A DNA stretch of 64,000 nucleotides from Streptomyces sp. NBC_00190 (GCF_036203305.1 NZ_CP108131.1:7192001-7256000); one strand, 5' to 3'. Shown: positions 28,478-37,871, numbered from the stretch's first letter. Notes: generated by a model not told the origin, from the sequence alone. Made by a program: numbers and translations.

Positions 28478-29935
28478 TCACCCCGGCCGACGAGAGCCCC
28501 AGTCCTCCTCCGCCTCCAGTTGCGCCGCCAGCCCGAGCAGGGTCGGCTCCGATTCCGACGGGCCCAGAAGCTGTGCCCCCAGGGGCAGTCCGTCGGTCGT
28601 GAAGCCCGCCGGGACGTTCACGCCCGGCCAGCCCAGGACGTTCCACGTCCACGCGTACGGGCAGGCCGCGATCATCGCCCGGTCCGTGGCCATCGCCCCC
28701 AGCCCGGCCAGTGCTCCGATCCGCAGCGGCGGTGTGGCCGTCGTCGGGGTCAGGACCACGTCGAAGCGGCCGAAGATCTCGCCGACCCGCCGCCGCAGTA
28801 CCGACTCCGCCCGGCGTGCGGCCCGCAGCGGCAGGCCGCCCAGGATCCGGCCCGTCCGCACGGCCTCGTGCGTGCGCGGGTCCAGCAGCGCGGGATCCGG
28901 CACCCGGGCCGCCCAGTCCCGTACGCCGCTGGTCGCCCGGGGGACGAAGGTCAGGCCGATCGGGCCGTAGCGCGGGTCTTCCGGGACCACTTCGTGGCCC
29001 AGCGACTCCAGCCGCCCGGCCAGTCGCTCCACCGCCGAACGGACCTCGGGATCAAGGGACTTGGGCGTCGCCGTGAAGGGCATGGCGAACGAGAGGGCGA
29101 TCCGCAGCCGACGGGGGGTGCGGCGGGCCGCCTCGACCGCCGAGATGCGGGCCGGGCGGTGCAGGTCCTCGGGGTGCGGACCGCTCGCGGCGTCCAGCAG
29201 GAGCGCGGCGTCGGCGACCGTGCGGGCCAGCACGCCGTTGACGGTGAGCCCGTGGAACGACTCGGGCTCCGGCCAGGTGGAGATGCGCCCGCGCTGCGGC
29301 TTGACGCCTATCAGGTGGGTCCACGCCGCGGGGATCCGTACCGAGCCCGCTCCGTCGGACCCGAGCGCCGCCGGGACCAGCCCCGCCGCCACGGCGGTCG
29401 CCGAGCCGCCCGAGGAACCGCCGGGCGTGTAGGCGGGGTTCCAGGGGTTGCGGGTCCGGCCGAAGGCGTGCCCCTCGGTGAAGGGCCACTGGCCCAGCTC
29501 CGGCGTCTGGGTCTTGCCGACGATCACCGCGCCGGCCGCGCGCAGCCTTCGTACCGCTTCGCTGTCGGCGGTCTTGGGCGCGAAGTTCCCGGCGCAGCCG
29601 AAGGAGGTCACCTCGCCCGTCATGTCCATGTCGTCCTTGACGGCGATCGGGACGCCCAGCAGCGGCAGCCGCTCGCCTGCGGCCAGCCGCCGGTCCGCCG
29701 CGTCCGCCTCGGCCAGGGCGGCCTCGGTCCTTACGGTCCGGAAGGCGTTGAGCTCCGGCTGGGCGGCCGCGATCCGCCGCAGCGACTCCTCGGTCAACTG
29801 CCGTGCGGTGACGCTCCCTTCGGCGAGCGCGGCCGCCATCTCCACCAGGCCCGAGGGTCCGGCGGTGCCGGACGCGGACCTCGTGGCCGCCGAGACCGCT
29901 GACACCGAAGAACCCGTGACCGAAGAATCTGACAC
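28478..29935 (-). CDS. Amidase (amidase-signature family)
   Basis: The 485-residue enzyme is an amidase-signature hydrolase with the Ser-cisSer-Lys triad. The Lys lies in GVPIAVKDDMDM, and the Ser residues in YTPGGSSGGSATAVAAGLVP. GSDGAGSVRIPAAW follows. GTG at 29935 is chosen because GGGGGAG lies 8 bases upstream; the ATG at 29953 has no such site. A hairpin overlaps this ribosome binding site. A downstream gene of the same strand is absent. Confidence 0.88.
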   Translation of the reverse strand: MSDSSVTGSSVSAVSAATRSASGTAGPSGLVEMAAALAEGSVTARQLTEESLRRIAAAQPELNAFRTVRTEAALAEADAADRRLAAGERLPLLGVPIAVKDDMDMTGEVTSFGCAGNFAPKTADSEAVRRLRAAGAVIVGKTQTPELGQWPFTEGHAFGRTRNPWNPAYTPGGSSGGSATAVAAGLVPAALGSDGAGSVRIPAAWTHLIGVKPQRGRISTWPEPESFHGLTVNGVLARTVADAALLLDAASGPHPEDLHRPARISAVEAARRTPRRLRIALSFAMPFTATPKSLDPEVRSAVERLAGRLESLGHEVVPEDPRYGPIGLTFVPRATSGVRDWAARVPDPALLDPRTHEAVRTGRILGGLPLRAARRAESVLRRRVGEIFGRFDVVLTPTTATPPLRIGALAGLGAMATDRAMIAACPYAWTWNVLGWPGVNVPAGFTTDGLPLGAQLLGPSESEPTLLGLAAQLEAEEDWGSRRPG

Positions 29936-29947
29936 GCGACCAACTCC

Positions 29948-29982
29948 CCCCATTACCGACCGGTAGGAAGACGGTAATGGGG
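29948..29982. terminator. Hairpin between hydrolase stop and amidase start
   Basis: CCCCATTACCG pairs with CGGTAATGGGG across 13 bases. Both genes are on the minus strand, so it follows the hydrolase stop (29998) and its distal arm lies next to the amidase ribosome binding site. It may be a terminator or may limit amidase translation. Confidence 0.55.
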
Positions 29983-29997
29983 AGCGGTGGCGGGTGA

Positions 29998-30690
29998 CTA
30001 GATCCAGCCCTCCAGCGAGGCCATGAACCCGTCGAAATCGTCACGGTGGATGGTGTGCCCGGCCCCGGAGACCGAACGCACCTGGAAACCACGGCTCTTG
30101 AGGATCTCCGCCCGCTCCTTCGTGATCAGGGTGCTCGGATCGGCGAGCTGCACGAGCGAGGGGACCACCGGCGCGGCCGGCATCAGGTCGGCTCCCATCA
30201 GGGGACCGAGGCTCAGCGCGGTGGCCTCGTCCCACACCGCCAGGGTCGCCAGCTCGACGTCGACGTCCGCCTCCTCCCAGCGCGGGTTCATCGCCTGGAT
30301 CTGTTCCTTGGGCGCCGACTTGAACTGGGCGAGCATCTCGGGACCGAAGCCCTCCATGGCGGCGAGGTACCACGCCGGGTCGGAGAACACCGCGCGCCGC
30401 GGCTTCAGCCGGTCCACCGCGAGCGACAGGGTCAGGCCGCCCAGGGAGTGCCCGATGGCGAGTTCGGCACCGGCCGGAAGCGTCTCGGCCACGTCGTCCG
30501 CGTAGAGCTTCGGGCTGTACTCGCCGCGGCTGCTGGCCCCGTGGCCCCGCAGGTCCACGGCGATGACGCGGTACCCGAGGCCGGCGAGGGCGGGACCGAC
30601 CCGGCGCCAGGTGCGGTGGTCGGCCATGATGCCGTGGATCAGGAGGGCGACGCGGTCGCCCTCGCCCCAGGTCCGGGTGTGAAGCTGCAC
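29998..30690 (-). CDS. Alpha/beta hydrolase
   Basis: The 230-residue protein has the alpha/beta hydrolase fold with oxyanion HG (LLIHGIMADHRTW), IAVDLRGHGASS, the nucleophile elbow IGHSLGGLTLS and a C-terminal catalytic His (SGAGHTIHRDDF). GTG start with GAAAGG about 7 bases upstream. It follows the truncated MFS gene on the same strand by 54 bases and may be co-transcribed. Substrate unknown. Confidence 0.87.
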   Translation of the reverse strand: MQLHTRTWGEGDRVALLIHGIMADHRTWRRVGPALAGLGYRVIAVDLRGHGASSRGEYSPKLYADDVAETLPAGAELAIGHSLGGLTLSLAVDRLKPRRAVFSDPAWYLAAMEGFGPEMLAQFKSAPKEQIQAMNPRWEEADVDVELATLAVWDEATALSLGPLMGADLMPAAPVVPSLVQLADPSTLITKERAEILKSRGFQVRSVSGAGHTIHRDDFDGFMASLEGWI

Positions 30691-30744
30691 GGTGGTGCCT
30701 TTCTGCGGGAGAAGTAGTGGGAGGGGCAGTGGGGAACCGAGCGG

Positions 30745-31476
30745 TCAGCGCACGCTGCGGATCGGCTTCACGGCCAGGGCGCCCGCCACCGCCAGTACGG
30801 CGGCGACGATGAACAGGGCGGTGTACCCGCCGCTGAGCGAGACGATGACCGACGCGATGAACGGGGCGACGATCTGCGGGCCGGCGTTGGCGGCGCCCGC
30901 CACGAGGGCGCCGAAGACGAGGTACCCGGTGCGGTAGTCCTCTGAGAAGGCCGCGCCGACCAGCGCGCCCACGGTGGAGCCGAAGGGCAGGCCGAGGCCG
31001 ACGGCTGCCGAGGCCTTGCCGCGGGCGCTCATCGGCACCCGGTCGGGGACCACGGACGTGATGGCGGCCTGGTAGACGTTCATGACGGCCTGACCGAGGC
31101 ACCAGGCGATCGTGATCAGCAGGATCGTGTCGGCGAGGCCGAGCAGCAGCATCGCCGGTACGGCGGCGAGTCCGCCGCCGAGGATCCAGGGGTTGCGGCG
31201 TCCGCTGCGGTCGGACAGGGCTCCGGCGACCGGGTTGAAGACCGTCGCGAAGACCGCCGAGACCCCTGCGATCAGGCCGAAGTTCGCGACCTTGTCCGCC
31301 GGGTCGATGTCTTCCACCTGGAGCGCGAGCAGCACGCCGGCGACTCCGACGTAGAGCGCGTACATGGCGCTGTTGCCGACGAGCAGCAGCGGGAGCAGGC
31401 CGCGTCCGGGGCCGGAGGAGGCCGACGCGTCGGCGGCGCCGACGGCGGTGCCGGTGCCGGGGGAGGAAAGGGCCAC
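30745..31476 (-). pseudogene. MFS transporter with internal deletion
   Basis: The uninterrupted frame encodes 243 residues, but MFS transporters have about 400-430. The N-terminal half is normal: NSAMYALYVGVAGVLLALQV, PVAGALSDRSGRRNPWI, GQAVMNVYQAAITSVVPDRV. After SEDYRTGYLVFGALVAGA the sequence jumps to NAGPQIVAPFIASVIVSLS, which belongs to the last helices of the family. Roughly 150-180 residues (helices 7-10) are missing without loss of frame. GTG at 31476 has GGAGGG 7 bases upstream. It is divergent from a LacI-type regulator. A real half-size transporter is possible but unlikely. Confidence 0.7.
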
Positions 31477-31560
31477 GGTGCCCTCCTGGGCAGATGCGAG
31501 CGGATGAGGGGTGGAGTGCGGGGGGTGTGGCTGAGCTGGGATGACCGGGGTGAGCGGGGT

Positions 31561-31599
31561 GGACGAGGGGTGCGGACGAGGGGTGCGGACGAGGGGTGC
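31561..31599. repeat. Three tandem 13-bp repeats upstream of the MFS gene
   Basis: GGACGAGGGGTGC is repeated three times without change. It lies in the 335-base divergent region between the MFS and LacI genes (31477-31811). Apart from this and the operator dyad the region shows no gene. Confidence 0.75.
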
Positions 31600-31713
31600 G
31601 CGCCGCCCTGTCGCGACGGCGGGGGTGCGACGGAGCGCGACCGGGCGGCGGCAGGTCCGGGCACGACCGGACACGTCCGGCGGCAGACCTGTTGAGGCAG
31701 ATGCGGCAGTCGG

Positions 31714-31740
31714 GTTACACGTGTCAATGAATCGTGTAAC
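31714..31740. promoter_or_regulatory. Operator dyad in the MFS/lacI divergent region
   Basis: GTTACACG and CGTGTAAC form a perfect 8-base dyad 11 bases apart; the left arm also contains ACACGTGT with a central CG, as favoured by LacI-family proteins. It lies 72 bases upstream of the LacI-type gene, whose product is the obvious binder. Confidence 0.65.
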
Positions 31741-31811
31741 CACTGTCTAGCATTGGTTTCTGGCCATCCGCTAGCCCCCGGGCGCAACCGGTCTGGAAAG
31801 ATGCCACGGCA

Positions 31812-32882
31812 ATGTCACAGTCATCGAATTCGCCGAAGCCGCCCGCACCGGCCTCCGGGTCTCCCACGCCGCCGCCCCCCGTGCCGACCAGCGCCGACGT
31901 GGCCCGCCTCGCGGGCGTGTCGCGCGCGACGGTCTCGTACGTCCTGAACAACGCGGAAGCCGTGCGCATCAGCGAGCCGACCCGCCGCAAGGTCCGCGAG
32001 GCCGCCGAGGAGCTCGGGTACGTGCCGCACGCGGCCGCCCGCAGCCTTCGCGCGGGACATACCCGGATCGTGCTGCTGCCCACCTCGCACGTGCCGGTCG
32101 GACCGCTGTACAGCACCTTCCTCAACGAGCTCCAGTGGGCGCTGCGCCGCCTCGACTACACCGTCGTCCAGTACGGGAGCCTCGGCCTGGGCGGCGACGA
32201 GGCCGTGCGCGCCTGGGCGGAGCTGCGTCCGGTGGCGGTGATCTCGCTGGGCGAGATCGCGCTCTCGGCGCGCAACGTCGCCACCCTCAAGCGGGCCGGG
32301 GCCCGCGCGGTGATAACGATGGGCCCGGTCGGCGTGCCGGGGGCGCACGCCCTGGTCATGAACCAGGAGGAGGTCGGCGCCCGGGCCGCCGCCCATCTGG
32401 TCGAGCGCGGTCGGCGGCGGATCGGAGTGATCGTGCCCGAGGAGGACGGACTCGAACTGTTCTCCGCGCCCCGTCTGGCGGGCGCCCGCTCGGTGACCGG
32501 GACCGGAACCGGTGCCGGTGCGGGGGTCCGGGTCGAGGCCCTCCCGATGGCCTACTCCGAGGAGTCGGCCGCGGCGCTCGCGGTCCGCTGGCGCGGGCTC
32601 GGGCTCGACGCTGTGTTCGCGTACAACGACGAGTACGCGATGCTGCTGATGCGCGCCTTCCAGGACGAGGGGCTGCGCATCCCCGAGGACGTCGCCGTCA
32701 TCGGCGCCGACGACCTGCTCATCGGGCGGCTGCTGCGGCCCCGGCTGAGTACGGTGCAGATCGAGATGCCGACCGGTGACCACCTGGCGTCGCTGGTGGA
32801 CCGCGCGGTGCGGGAGCCGTCGGAGATCACGGAGCGGCACGACCTGATGGCCGCCGCGGCCGTCCACCGGGAGTCGACCTGA
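31812..32882 (+). CDS. LacI family transcriptional regulator
   Basis: The 356-residue protein has a Pro/Ser-rich N-terminal 25 residues, then the LacI helix-turn-helix (TSADVARLAGVSRATVSYVL) with hinge, then a periplasmic-binding-like effector domain ending GADDLLIGRLLRPRLSTVQI. It is divergent from the deleted MFS transporter and probably controlled it. A Gly/Thr/Ala insert (TGTGTGAGAGVRV) near residue 230 is unusual. Confidence 0.88.
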   Translation: MSQSSNSPKPPAPASGSPTPPPPVPTSADVARLAGVSRATVSYVLNNAEAVRISEPTRRKVREAAEELGYVPHAAARSLRAGHTRIVLLPTSHVPVGPLYSTFLNELQWALRRLDYTVVQYGSLGLGGDEAVRAWAELRPVAVISLGEIALSARNVATLKRAGARAVITMGPVGVPGAHALVMNQEEVGARAAAHLVERGRRRIGVIVPEEDGLELFSAPRLAGARSVTGTGTGAGAGVRVEALPMAYSEESAAALAVRWRGLGLDAVFAYNDEYAMLLMRAFQDEGLRIPEDVAVIGADDLLIGRLLRPRLSTVQIEMPTGDHLASLVDRAVREPSEITERHDLMAAAAVHREST

Positions 32883-32900
32883 CGGTCCCGGGATCCCGCC

Positions 32901-32947
32901 GGACCGGATCCGGCGCCCGGACCGGATCCGGACCGGACCCGGCGCCC
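32901..32947. repeat. GGACCGGAT repeats downstream of the lacI-type gene
   Basis: Units beginning GGACCGGATCC occur three times, the first and last extended by GGCGCCC. The palindromic units could fold and terminate transcription before the thiolase gene at 33090. Confidence 0.5.
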
Positions 32948-33089
32948 GGGCCTGGGGGCCGTTGACAGGCGGTGACCTGCGGACGGAGACTTCGGGCGCG
33001 CCCCACCGGGCGCGCCCGGCGGCGTTCTGCGGTGCCCACACAGGCAGCGATGCGCCACCGCCCGTACGGATCCGCCCAGGAGCGACCCC

Positions 33090-34289
33090 ATGAGCATCCG
33101 CACCGTCCGCGACGTCTACGTCGTCGACGCCGTCCGCACCCCGATCGGTAAGTTCGGCGGGGCCTTCGCCGGGGTCCGGCCGGACGACCTCGCCGCGCAC
33201 GTGGTGCGCGCGCTGGTGGACCGTACGCCCGACCTGGACCCGGCGCGCATCGACGACGTCGTCTTCGGCGACGCCAACGGCGCCGGTGAGGACAACCGCG
33301 ACGTCGCGCGGATGGCCGTGCTGCTCGCCGGGCTCCCGGTCAGCGTCCCCGGGGTCACCGTCAACCGGCTCTGCGGATCCGGCCTCGAAGCCGTGATCCA
33401 GGCCGCCCGCGCCATCGCGCTCGGCGACGCCTCCGTCGCCATCGCGGGCGGCGTCGAGTCGATGACCCGCGCGCCCTGGGTGGTGCAAAAGCCCGAACGG
33501 ACCTTCCCCGCGGGCCACCAGCAGATGTGGTCCACCACGCTCGGCTGGCGGATGACCAACCCGCGCATGCCCGCGGAATGGACCGGCTCGCTCGGCGAGG
33601 GCGCCGAGCTGGTGGCCGACAAGCACGGCATCACCCGCGAGGCGCAGGACGCCTTCGCCTTGGAGAGCCACCACAAGGCCGCGGCCGCCTGGGCCGCCGG
33701 GCTGTACGACGACGAGGTCGTGCCGTACGCGGGCGTGGACCTGGTACGGGACGAGTGCATCCGGGAGGGTTCCACGCCCGAGGCGCTGGCCCGGCTCAAG
33801 CCCGCCTTCCGGGCGGACGGCAGCGGCACGGTCACCGCGGGCAACGCCTCGCCGCTCAACGACGGTGCCGCCGCACTGCTGCTGACGGACGAGGCGGGGC
33901 TGGCCGCCACCGGAAGGGAGCCGCTCGCCCGGATCAGTGCCTCCGCCGTCACCGGGATCGAGCCGCAGCTCTTCGGCCTGGGCCCGGTGGACGCCGTCCA
34001 GCGGGCACTCGGCAAGGCCGGCCGGGGCTTCGCCGATCTCACCACCTTCGAGCTCAACGAGGCTTTCGCCGCCCAGGCGTTGGGCTGCCTCGCGTCCTGG
34101 CCGGAGCTCGACCCGGCCGTGGTCAACCCGCGCGGCGGGGCCATCGCGATCGGTCACCCGCTCGGCGCGTCGGGGGCCAGACTGGCCGGCTCGGTCGCGC
34201 ACCAGCTGGCGGCGGCGGGCTCCGGTACCGGCATGGCGGCGCTGTGCATCGGGGTGGGGCAGGGCATCGCGCTCGTCCTGGAGCGCTGA
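33090..34289 (+). CDS. Acetyl-CoA acetyltransferase / beta-ketothiolase
   Basis: The 399-residue thiolase has all three catalytic elements: Cys in VNRLCGSGLEAV, His in GGAIAIGHPLGASGAR and Cys in AALCIGVGQG. VDAVRTPIGKFGGAFAG at the start is typical. Candidates are degradative 3-ketoacyl-CoA thiolase (FadA/PcaF type) or biosynthetic acetoacetyl-CoA thiolase; sequence alone does not decide. A benzaldehyde-dehydrogenase-like gene follows, which slightly favours aromatic catabolism. AGGAG precedes the ATG. Confidence 0.88.
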   Translation: MSIRTVRDVYVVDAVRTPIGKFGGAFAGVRPDDLAAHVVRALVDRTPDLDPARIDDVVFGDANGAGEDNRDVARMAVLLAGLPVSVPGVTVNRLCGSGLEAVIQAARAIALGDASVAIAGGVESMTRAPWVVQKPERTFPAGHQQMWSTTLGWRMTNPRMPAEWTGSLGEGAELVADKHGITREAQDAFALESHHKAAAAWAAGLYDDEVVPYAGVDLVRDECIREGSTPEALARLKPAFRADGSGTVTAGNASPLNDGAAALLLTDEAGLAATGREPLARISASAVTGIEPQLFGLGPVDAVQRALGKAGRGFADLTTFELNEAFAAQALGCLASWPELDPAVVNPRGGAIAIGHPLGASGARLAGSVAHQLAAAGSGTGMAALCIGVGQGIALVLER

Positions 34290-34456
34290 ACCCGTCGGCG
34301 GTGAACTCGCCGCCTCCGTGCGGTCGTCGATCGTTTCCGGACAGGTCCATCGCCAACTGCCCAATAACTGAACAGAAGTTGGTGCCTCCGGTCTGGCACG
34401 ATGGCGCGTGCTGCCGCCCCCCCCGCCCCGCCCATCCCCACCGGAGGCCCCGCGCC

Positions 34457-35896
34457 ATGCCGCTTCTCGATCCGACGCTCTGGCAGGACGGACCCACCCT
34501 CACCGGCGGCGCCGCCGCGGTCGTCGAACCCGCCACCGGCCGTACCCTCGCCACCGTCGACCTGGCCGCCCCCGCCGACGTCGCGGACGCCGCCCTGCGG
34601 GCCCGGGCCGCGCAGCAGGACTGGGCGCGCGCCACCCACCTGGAGCGCGCGGCCGTGCTGCGCCGCGCCGGGGACCTGTTCGCCGCGCACGCCGGGGAAC
34701 TGCGGGAGTGGCTGGTGCGGGAGTCCGGTTCGATACCGGGCAAGGCCGACTTCGAGCTGCACGTCGCCGCGCAGGAGTGCTACGAGGCCGCCGCCCTGGC
34801 CTCGCGCCCCACCGGTCAGGTGCTGCCGAGCGAGGCGCCCCGGCTGTCCTTCACCCGGCGGGTGCCGGCCGGGGTGGTCGGGGTCGTGGCCCCGTTCAAC
34901 GCCCCGCTGATCCTCGCGATCCGCTCGGTCGCGCCCGCGCTGGCCCTCGGCAACGCGGTGCTGCTCAAGCCGGACCGGCGCACCGCCGTCTGCGGCGGCC
35001 TCGCCCTAGCCGCCGTGTTCGCCGAGGCCGGCCTGCCGGGCGGGCTGCTGCACGTCCTGCCGGGCGGCGCCGAGACCGGGGCCGCGGTGGTCGCCGACCC
35101 CCGGGTGCGGGTGGTGTCCTTCACCGGATCCACCGCCGCCGGCCGGTCGGTCGCGGAGCTGGCGGGCCGTCATCTCACTCGCGCCCACCTGGAGTTGGGC
35201 GGGAACTCGGCCCTCGTCGTGCTCCGCGACGCCGATGTCGAGGCAGCCGTGGCCCAGGCCTCCTGGGGTTCCTTCTTCCACCAGGGCCAGATCTGCATGA
35301 CGGCCGGACGCCACCTCGTCCACGCCTCGCTCTACGACGAGTACGTGGAGCGCCTCGCCGTGCGCGCCGAGGCGCTGGCGGTGGGGGACCCCTACCGCGA
35401 GCAGGTCCACTTGGGCCCGCTGATCGACCGGGCCCAGGTGGAGCGCGTACACGCGCTGGTGGAGGCCAGCACCGGGCAGGGCGCCAAGCTCGTCGCGGGC
35501 GGTACCCACCGGGATCTCTTCTACCGCCCGACGGTGCTGGCGGGCGTCGCCGACGACACGCCCGCCTACGCGGAGGAGGTCTTCGGCCCGGTCGCGCCCG
35601 TACGCTCCTTCGCGACGGAGGAGGAGGCGGTGGCCCTGGCCTCGGCGGGTCCGTACGGCCTCTCCCTCGGGATCGTGACCAGGGACGCGGCGCGCGGGCT
35701 GGACCTGGCCGAGCGGATCCCGACCGGGATCGCGCACGTCAACGACCAGACGGTCAACGACGAGGCCGTCGCCCCGTTCGGCGGTGTGGGTGCCTCCGGC
35801 ACCGGTGCCCGTTTCGGAGGCGAGGCGAACCTGGACGCCTTCACCGAACTGCGCTGGACCACGACCCGCGCCGTTCCCGCAGGTCACCCCTTCTAG
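34457..35896 (+). CDS. NAD(P)-dependent aldehyde dehydrogenase (benzaldehyde-dehydrogenase-like)
   Basis: The 479-residue enzyme has VVAPFNAPLILAIRSVAPAL (co-substrate pocket), SFTGSTAAGRSVAELAG, the Glu of LELGGNSALVVL and the catalytic Cys in HQGQICMTAGRHLV. EVFGPVAPVRSF follows. The pocket pattern resembles benzaldehyde/vanillin dehydrogenases. The ATG at 34457 has GGAGG 9 bases upstream, so the long in-frame extension through the thiolase gene is rejected. Confidence 0.88.
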   Translation: MPLLDPTLWQDGPTLTGGAAAVVEPATGRTLATVDLAAPADVADAALRARAAQQDWARATHLERAAVLRRAGDLFAAHAGELREWLVRESGSIPGKADFELHVAAQECYEAAALASRPTGQVLPSEAPRLSFTRRVPAGVVGVVAPFNAPLILAIRSVAPALALGNAVLLKPDRRTAVCGGLALAAVFAEAGLPGGLLHVLPGGAETGAAVVADPRVRVVSFTGSTAAGRSVAELAGRHLTRAHLELGGNSALVVLRDADVEAAVAQASWGSFFHQGQICMTAGRHLVHASLYDEYVERLAVRAEALAVGDPYREQVHLGPLIDRAQVERVHALVEASTGQGAKLVAGGTHRDLFYRPTVLAGVADDTPAYAEEVFGPVAPVRSFATEEEAVALASAGPYGLSLGIVTRDAARGLDLAERIPTGIAHVNDQTVNDEAVAPFGGVGASGTGARFGGEANLDAFTELRWTTTRAVPAGHPF

Positions 35897-35958
35897 GAAT
35901 GCCGACGGCAGGTCGTTCGTTCAAGGATCAGACGGCTCAATCAGGAGGTCTGGAAACC

Positions 35959-36366
35959 GTGGCTACAGTCGAGCTCACCAAGGAAAACTTCGACCAGACG
36001 GTCAGCGAGAACCCGTTCGTGCTGATCGACTTCTGGGCGGGCTGGTGCCGGCCGTGCCTGCAGTTCGCCCCGGTCTACGAGAAGGCCTCGGAGGCCCACC
36101 CCGACCTGGTCTTCGCCAAGGTGGACACCGAGGCGCAGCAGGAGCTGGCGGGTGCCTTCCAGATCACCTCGATCCCGACGCTGATGATCGTCCGGGACCA
36201 GGTGGCCATCTTCGCCCAGCCCGGCGCCCTGCCGGAGGCGGCGCTGACGGACCTCATCGGGCAGGCCCGCGCCCTCGACATGGACGAGGTGCGCGCGAAG
36301 ATCGCCGCCGAGCAGAAGGGTGCCCGGGACGCCGGAGCGCAGGACACGGGCACGCCGGAGGCCTGA
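35959..36366 (+). CDS. Thioredoxin with atypical WCRPC active site
   Basis: The 135-residue protein has the thioredoxin fold: VLIDFWAGWCRPCLQFAPVY with active site WCRPC instead of WCGPC, then FAKVDTEAQQELAGAFQI and the cis-Pro loop TSIPTLMIVRD. An acidic C-terminal extension (about 25 residues) follows. GTG at 35959 with AGGAGGT about 9 bases upstream. It lies just before a flavin-disulfide oxidoreductase. The Arg between the cysteines should shift redox potential (inference). Confidence 0.88.
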   Translation: MATVELTKENFDQTVSENPFVLIDFWAGWCRPCLQFAPVYEKASEAHPDLVFAKVDTEAQQELAGAFQITSIPTLMIVRDQVAIFAQPGALPEAALTDLIGQARALDMDEVRAKIAAEQKGARDAGAQDTGTPEA

Positions 36367-36407
36367 TTGCGTGACGCCGCCCCCGGCGGGCGGTGACACT
36401 GATCCGC

Positions 36408-37838
36408 ATGACTGAAGCCGTGGAGTACGACGTCGTGGTGCTCGGCGGGGGACCGGCAGGCGAGAACATCGTCGACCGGACCCGCGCCGCCGGGCTGAGT
36501 ACCGCCCTCGTGGAGAGCGAGCTCGTGGGCGGGGAGTGCTCGTACTGGGCCTGCGTCCCGAGCAAGGCGCTGCTGCGGCCGGTGCTCGCCCGGTCCGACG
36601 CCCGCCGGGTGCCGGGGCTGGCGGGGGCCGTGGCGGGGCCGCTGGACTCGGCGGCGGTGTTCGCGCACCGCGACTACTGGACCGGGAACTGGAAGGACGA
36701 GGGCCAGATCGACTGGCTCGACTCGATCGGCGCCCATGTGTACCGGGGCCACGGCAGGCTCGACGGGGTCCGCAAGGTCGCCGTCACCGGCCCCGAGGGC
36801 GAGCACCACGTGCTGTCCGCCCGCCACGCGGTGGTGATCGCCACCGGCACCCGGGCGGTGATCCCCGACGTGCCGGGGCTCGCCGGGGCCCGTCCCTGGA
36901 CCAGTCGGGAGGCGACCTCCGCCCACGAGGCGCCCGGCAGGCTGCTGATCGTGGGCGGTTCCGTGGTCGCCGCCGAGATGGCCACGGCGTGGCAGGGCCT
37001 CGGCTCGCAGGTCACCGTGCTCGTACGCGGCCCACGGCTGCTGCCGCGGATGGAGCCCTTCGCGGGCGAGCTGGTCGCCGACGCGCTGCGCGAGGCGGGC
37101 GCGGTGGTCCGTACGGGTGTGGCCGTCGAGGCGGTCGTACGCAACGGCTCCACCGGGCCCGTCACGGTGGTGCTGGAGGGCGGCGAGATGCTGGAGGGCG
37201 ACGAACTGCTGATGGCGACGGGCCGTTCGCCGCGGACCGATGACATCGGGCTGGACACCGTCGGGCTGCCCGCGGGGGAGTGGATCGGGGTCGACGACAG
37301 CTGCCGGGTGACGGGACACGACTGGCTGTACGCCGTCGGAGACGTGAACCACCGCGCGCTCCTGACCCACCAGGGCAAGTACCAGGCCCGGATGGCGGGC
37401 GCCGCCATCGCCGCCCGCGCCGCCGGCACGGCCTCGCTCGACACCGGACCCTGGGGCGCGCACGTCGCGACCGCCGACACGCGGGCCGTCCCGCAGGTGG
37501 TCTTCACCGACCCGGAGGCCGCCGCGGTGGGCCTCAGCCTGGCCGAGGCCGAACGGGCGGGCCACCGGGTGCGCGCCGTCGACTACGACCTGTCCAAGGT
37601 CTCCGGCGCCGGGCTGTACGCCGACGGCTACCGCGGCCGGGCCCGGATGGTCGTCGACCTGGACCGCGAGGTCCTCCTCGGGGCCACGTTCGTCGGCCCG
37701 GGCGCCGCCGAGCTGCTCCACGCGGCGACGGTCGCGGTGGCGGGGGAGGTGCCGATCGCGCGGCTGTGGCACGCGGTCCCGGCGTTCCCCACGATCAGTG
37801 AGATCTGGCTGCGCCTGCTGGAGACCTACCGGGGGTAG
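36408..37838 (+). CDS. Pyridine nucleotide-disulfide oxidoreductase
   Basis: The 476-residue flavoprotein is of the glutathione reductase/lipoamide dehydrogenase/mercuric reductase superfamily. Motifs: VVVLGGGPAGEN (FAD), GGECSYWACVPSK with the redox-active CxxxxC pair, LLIVGGSVVAAEMAT (NAD(P)H), and YAVGDVNHRALLTHQGKYQA. The dimerisation domain has QVVFTDPEAAAVG, but the usual HxxxxE is HAVPAFPTISE. The ATG at 36408 is used; an in-frame GTG at 36393 is possible. It lies 41 bases after the thioredoxin gene, so a thiol partnership is plausible but not shown. Confidence 0.87.
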   Translation: MTEAVEYDVVVLGGGPAGENIVDRTRAAGLSTALVESELVGGECSYWACVPSKALLRPVLARSDARRVPGLAGAVAGPLDSAAVFAHRDYWTGNWKDEGQIDWLDSIGAHVYRGHGRLDGVRKVAVTGPEGEHHVLSARHAVVIATGTRAVIPDVPGLAGARPWTSREATSAHEAPGRLLIVGGSVVAAEMATAWQGLGSQVTVLVRGPRLLPRMEPFAGELVADALREAGAVVRTGVAVEAVVRNGSTGPVTVVLEGGEMLEGDELLMATGRSPRTDDIGLDTVGLPAGEWIGVDDSCRVTGHDWLYAVGDVNHRALLTHQGKYQARMAGAAIAARAAGTASLDTGPWGAHVATADTRAVPQVVFTDPEAAAVGLSLAEAERAGHRVRAVDYDLSKVSGAGLYADGYRGRARMVVDLDREVLLGATFVGPGAAELLHAATVAVAGEVPIARLWHAVPAFPTISEIWLRLLETYRG

Positions 37839-37871
37839 GAGTCGCCGACGCGTGCCTGTGGGTGAGGGGTG

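Noticed and set aside
31561..31599. CRISPR-like array
   Set aside because: Three contiguous 13-bp units without spacers; a simple tandem repeat.
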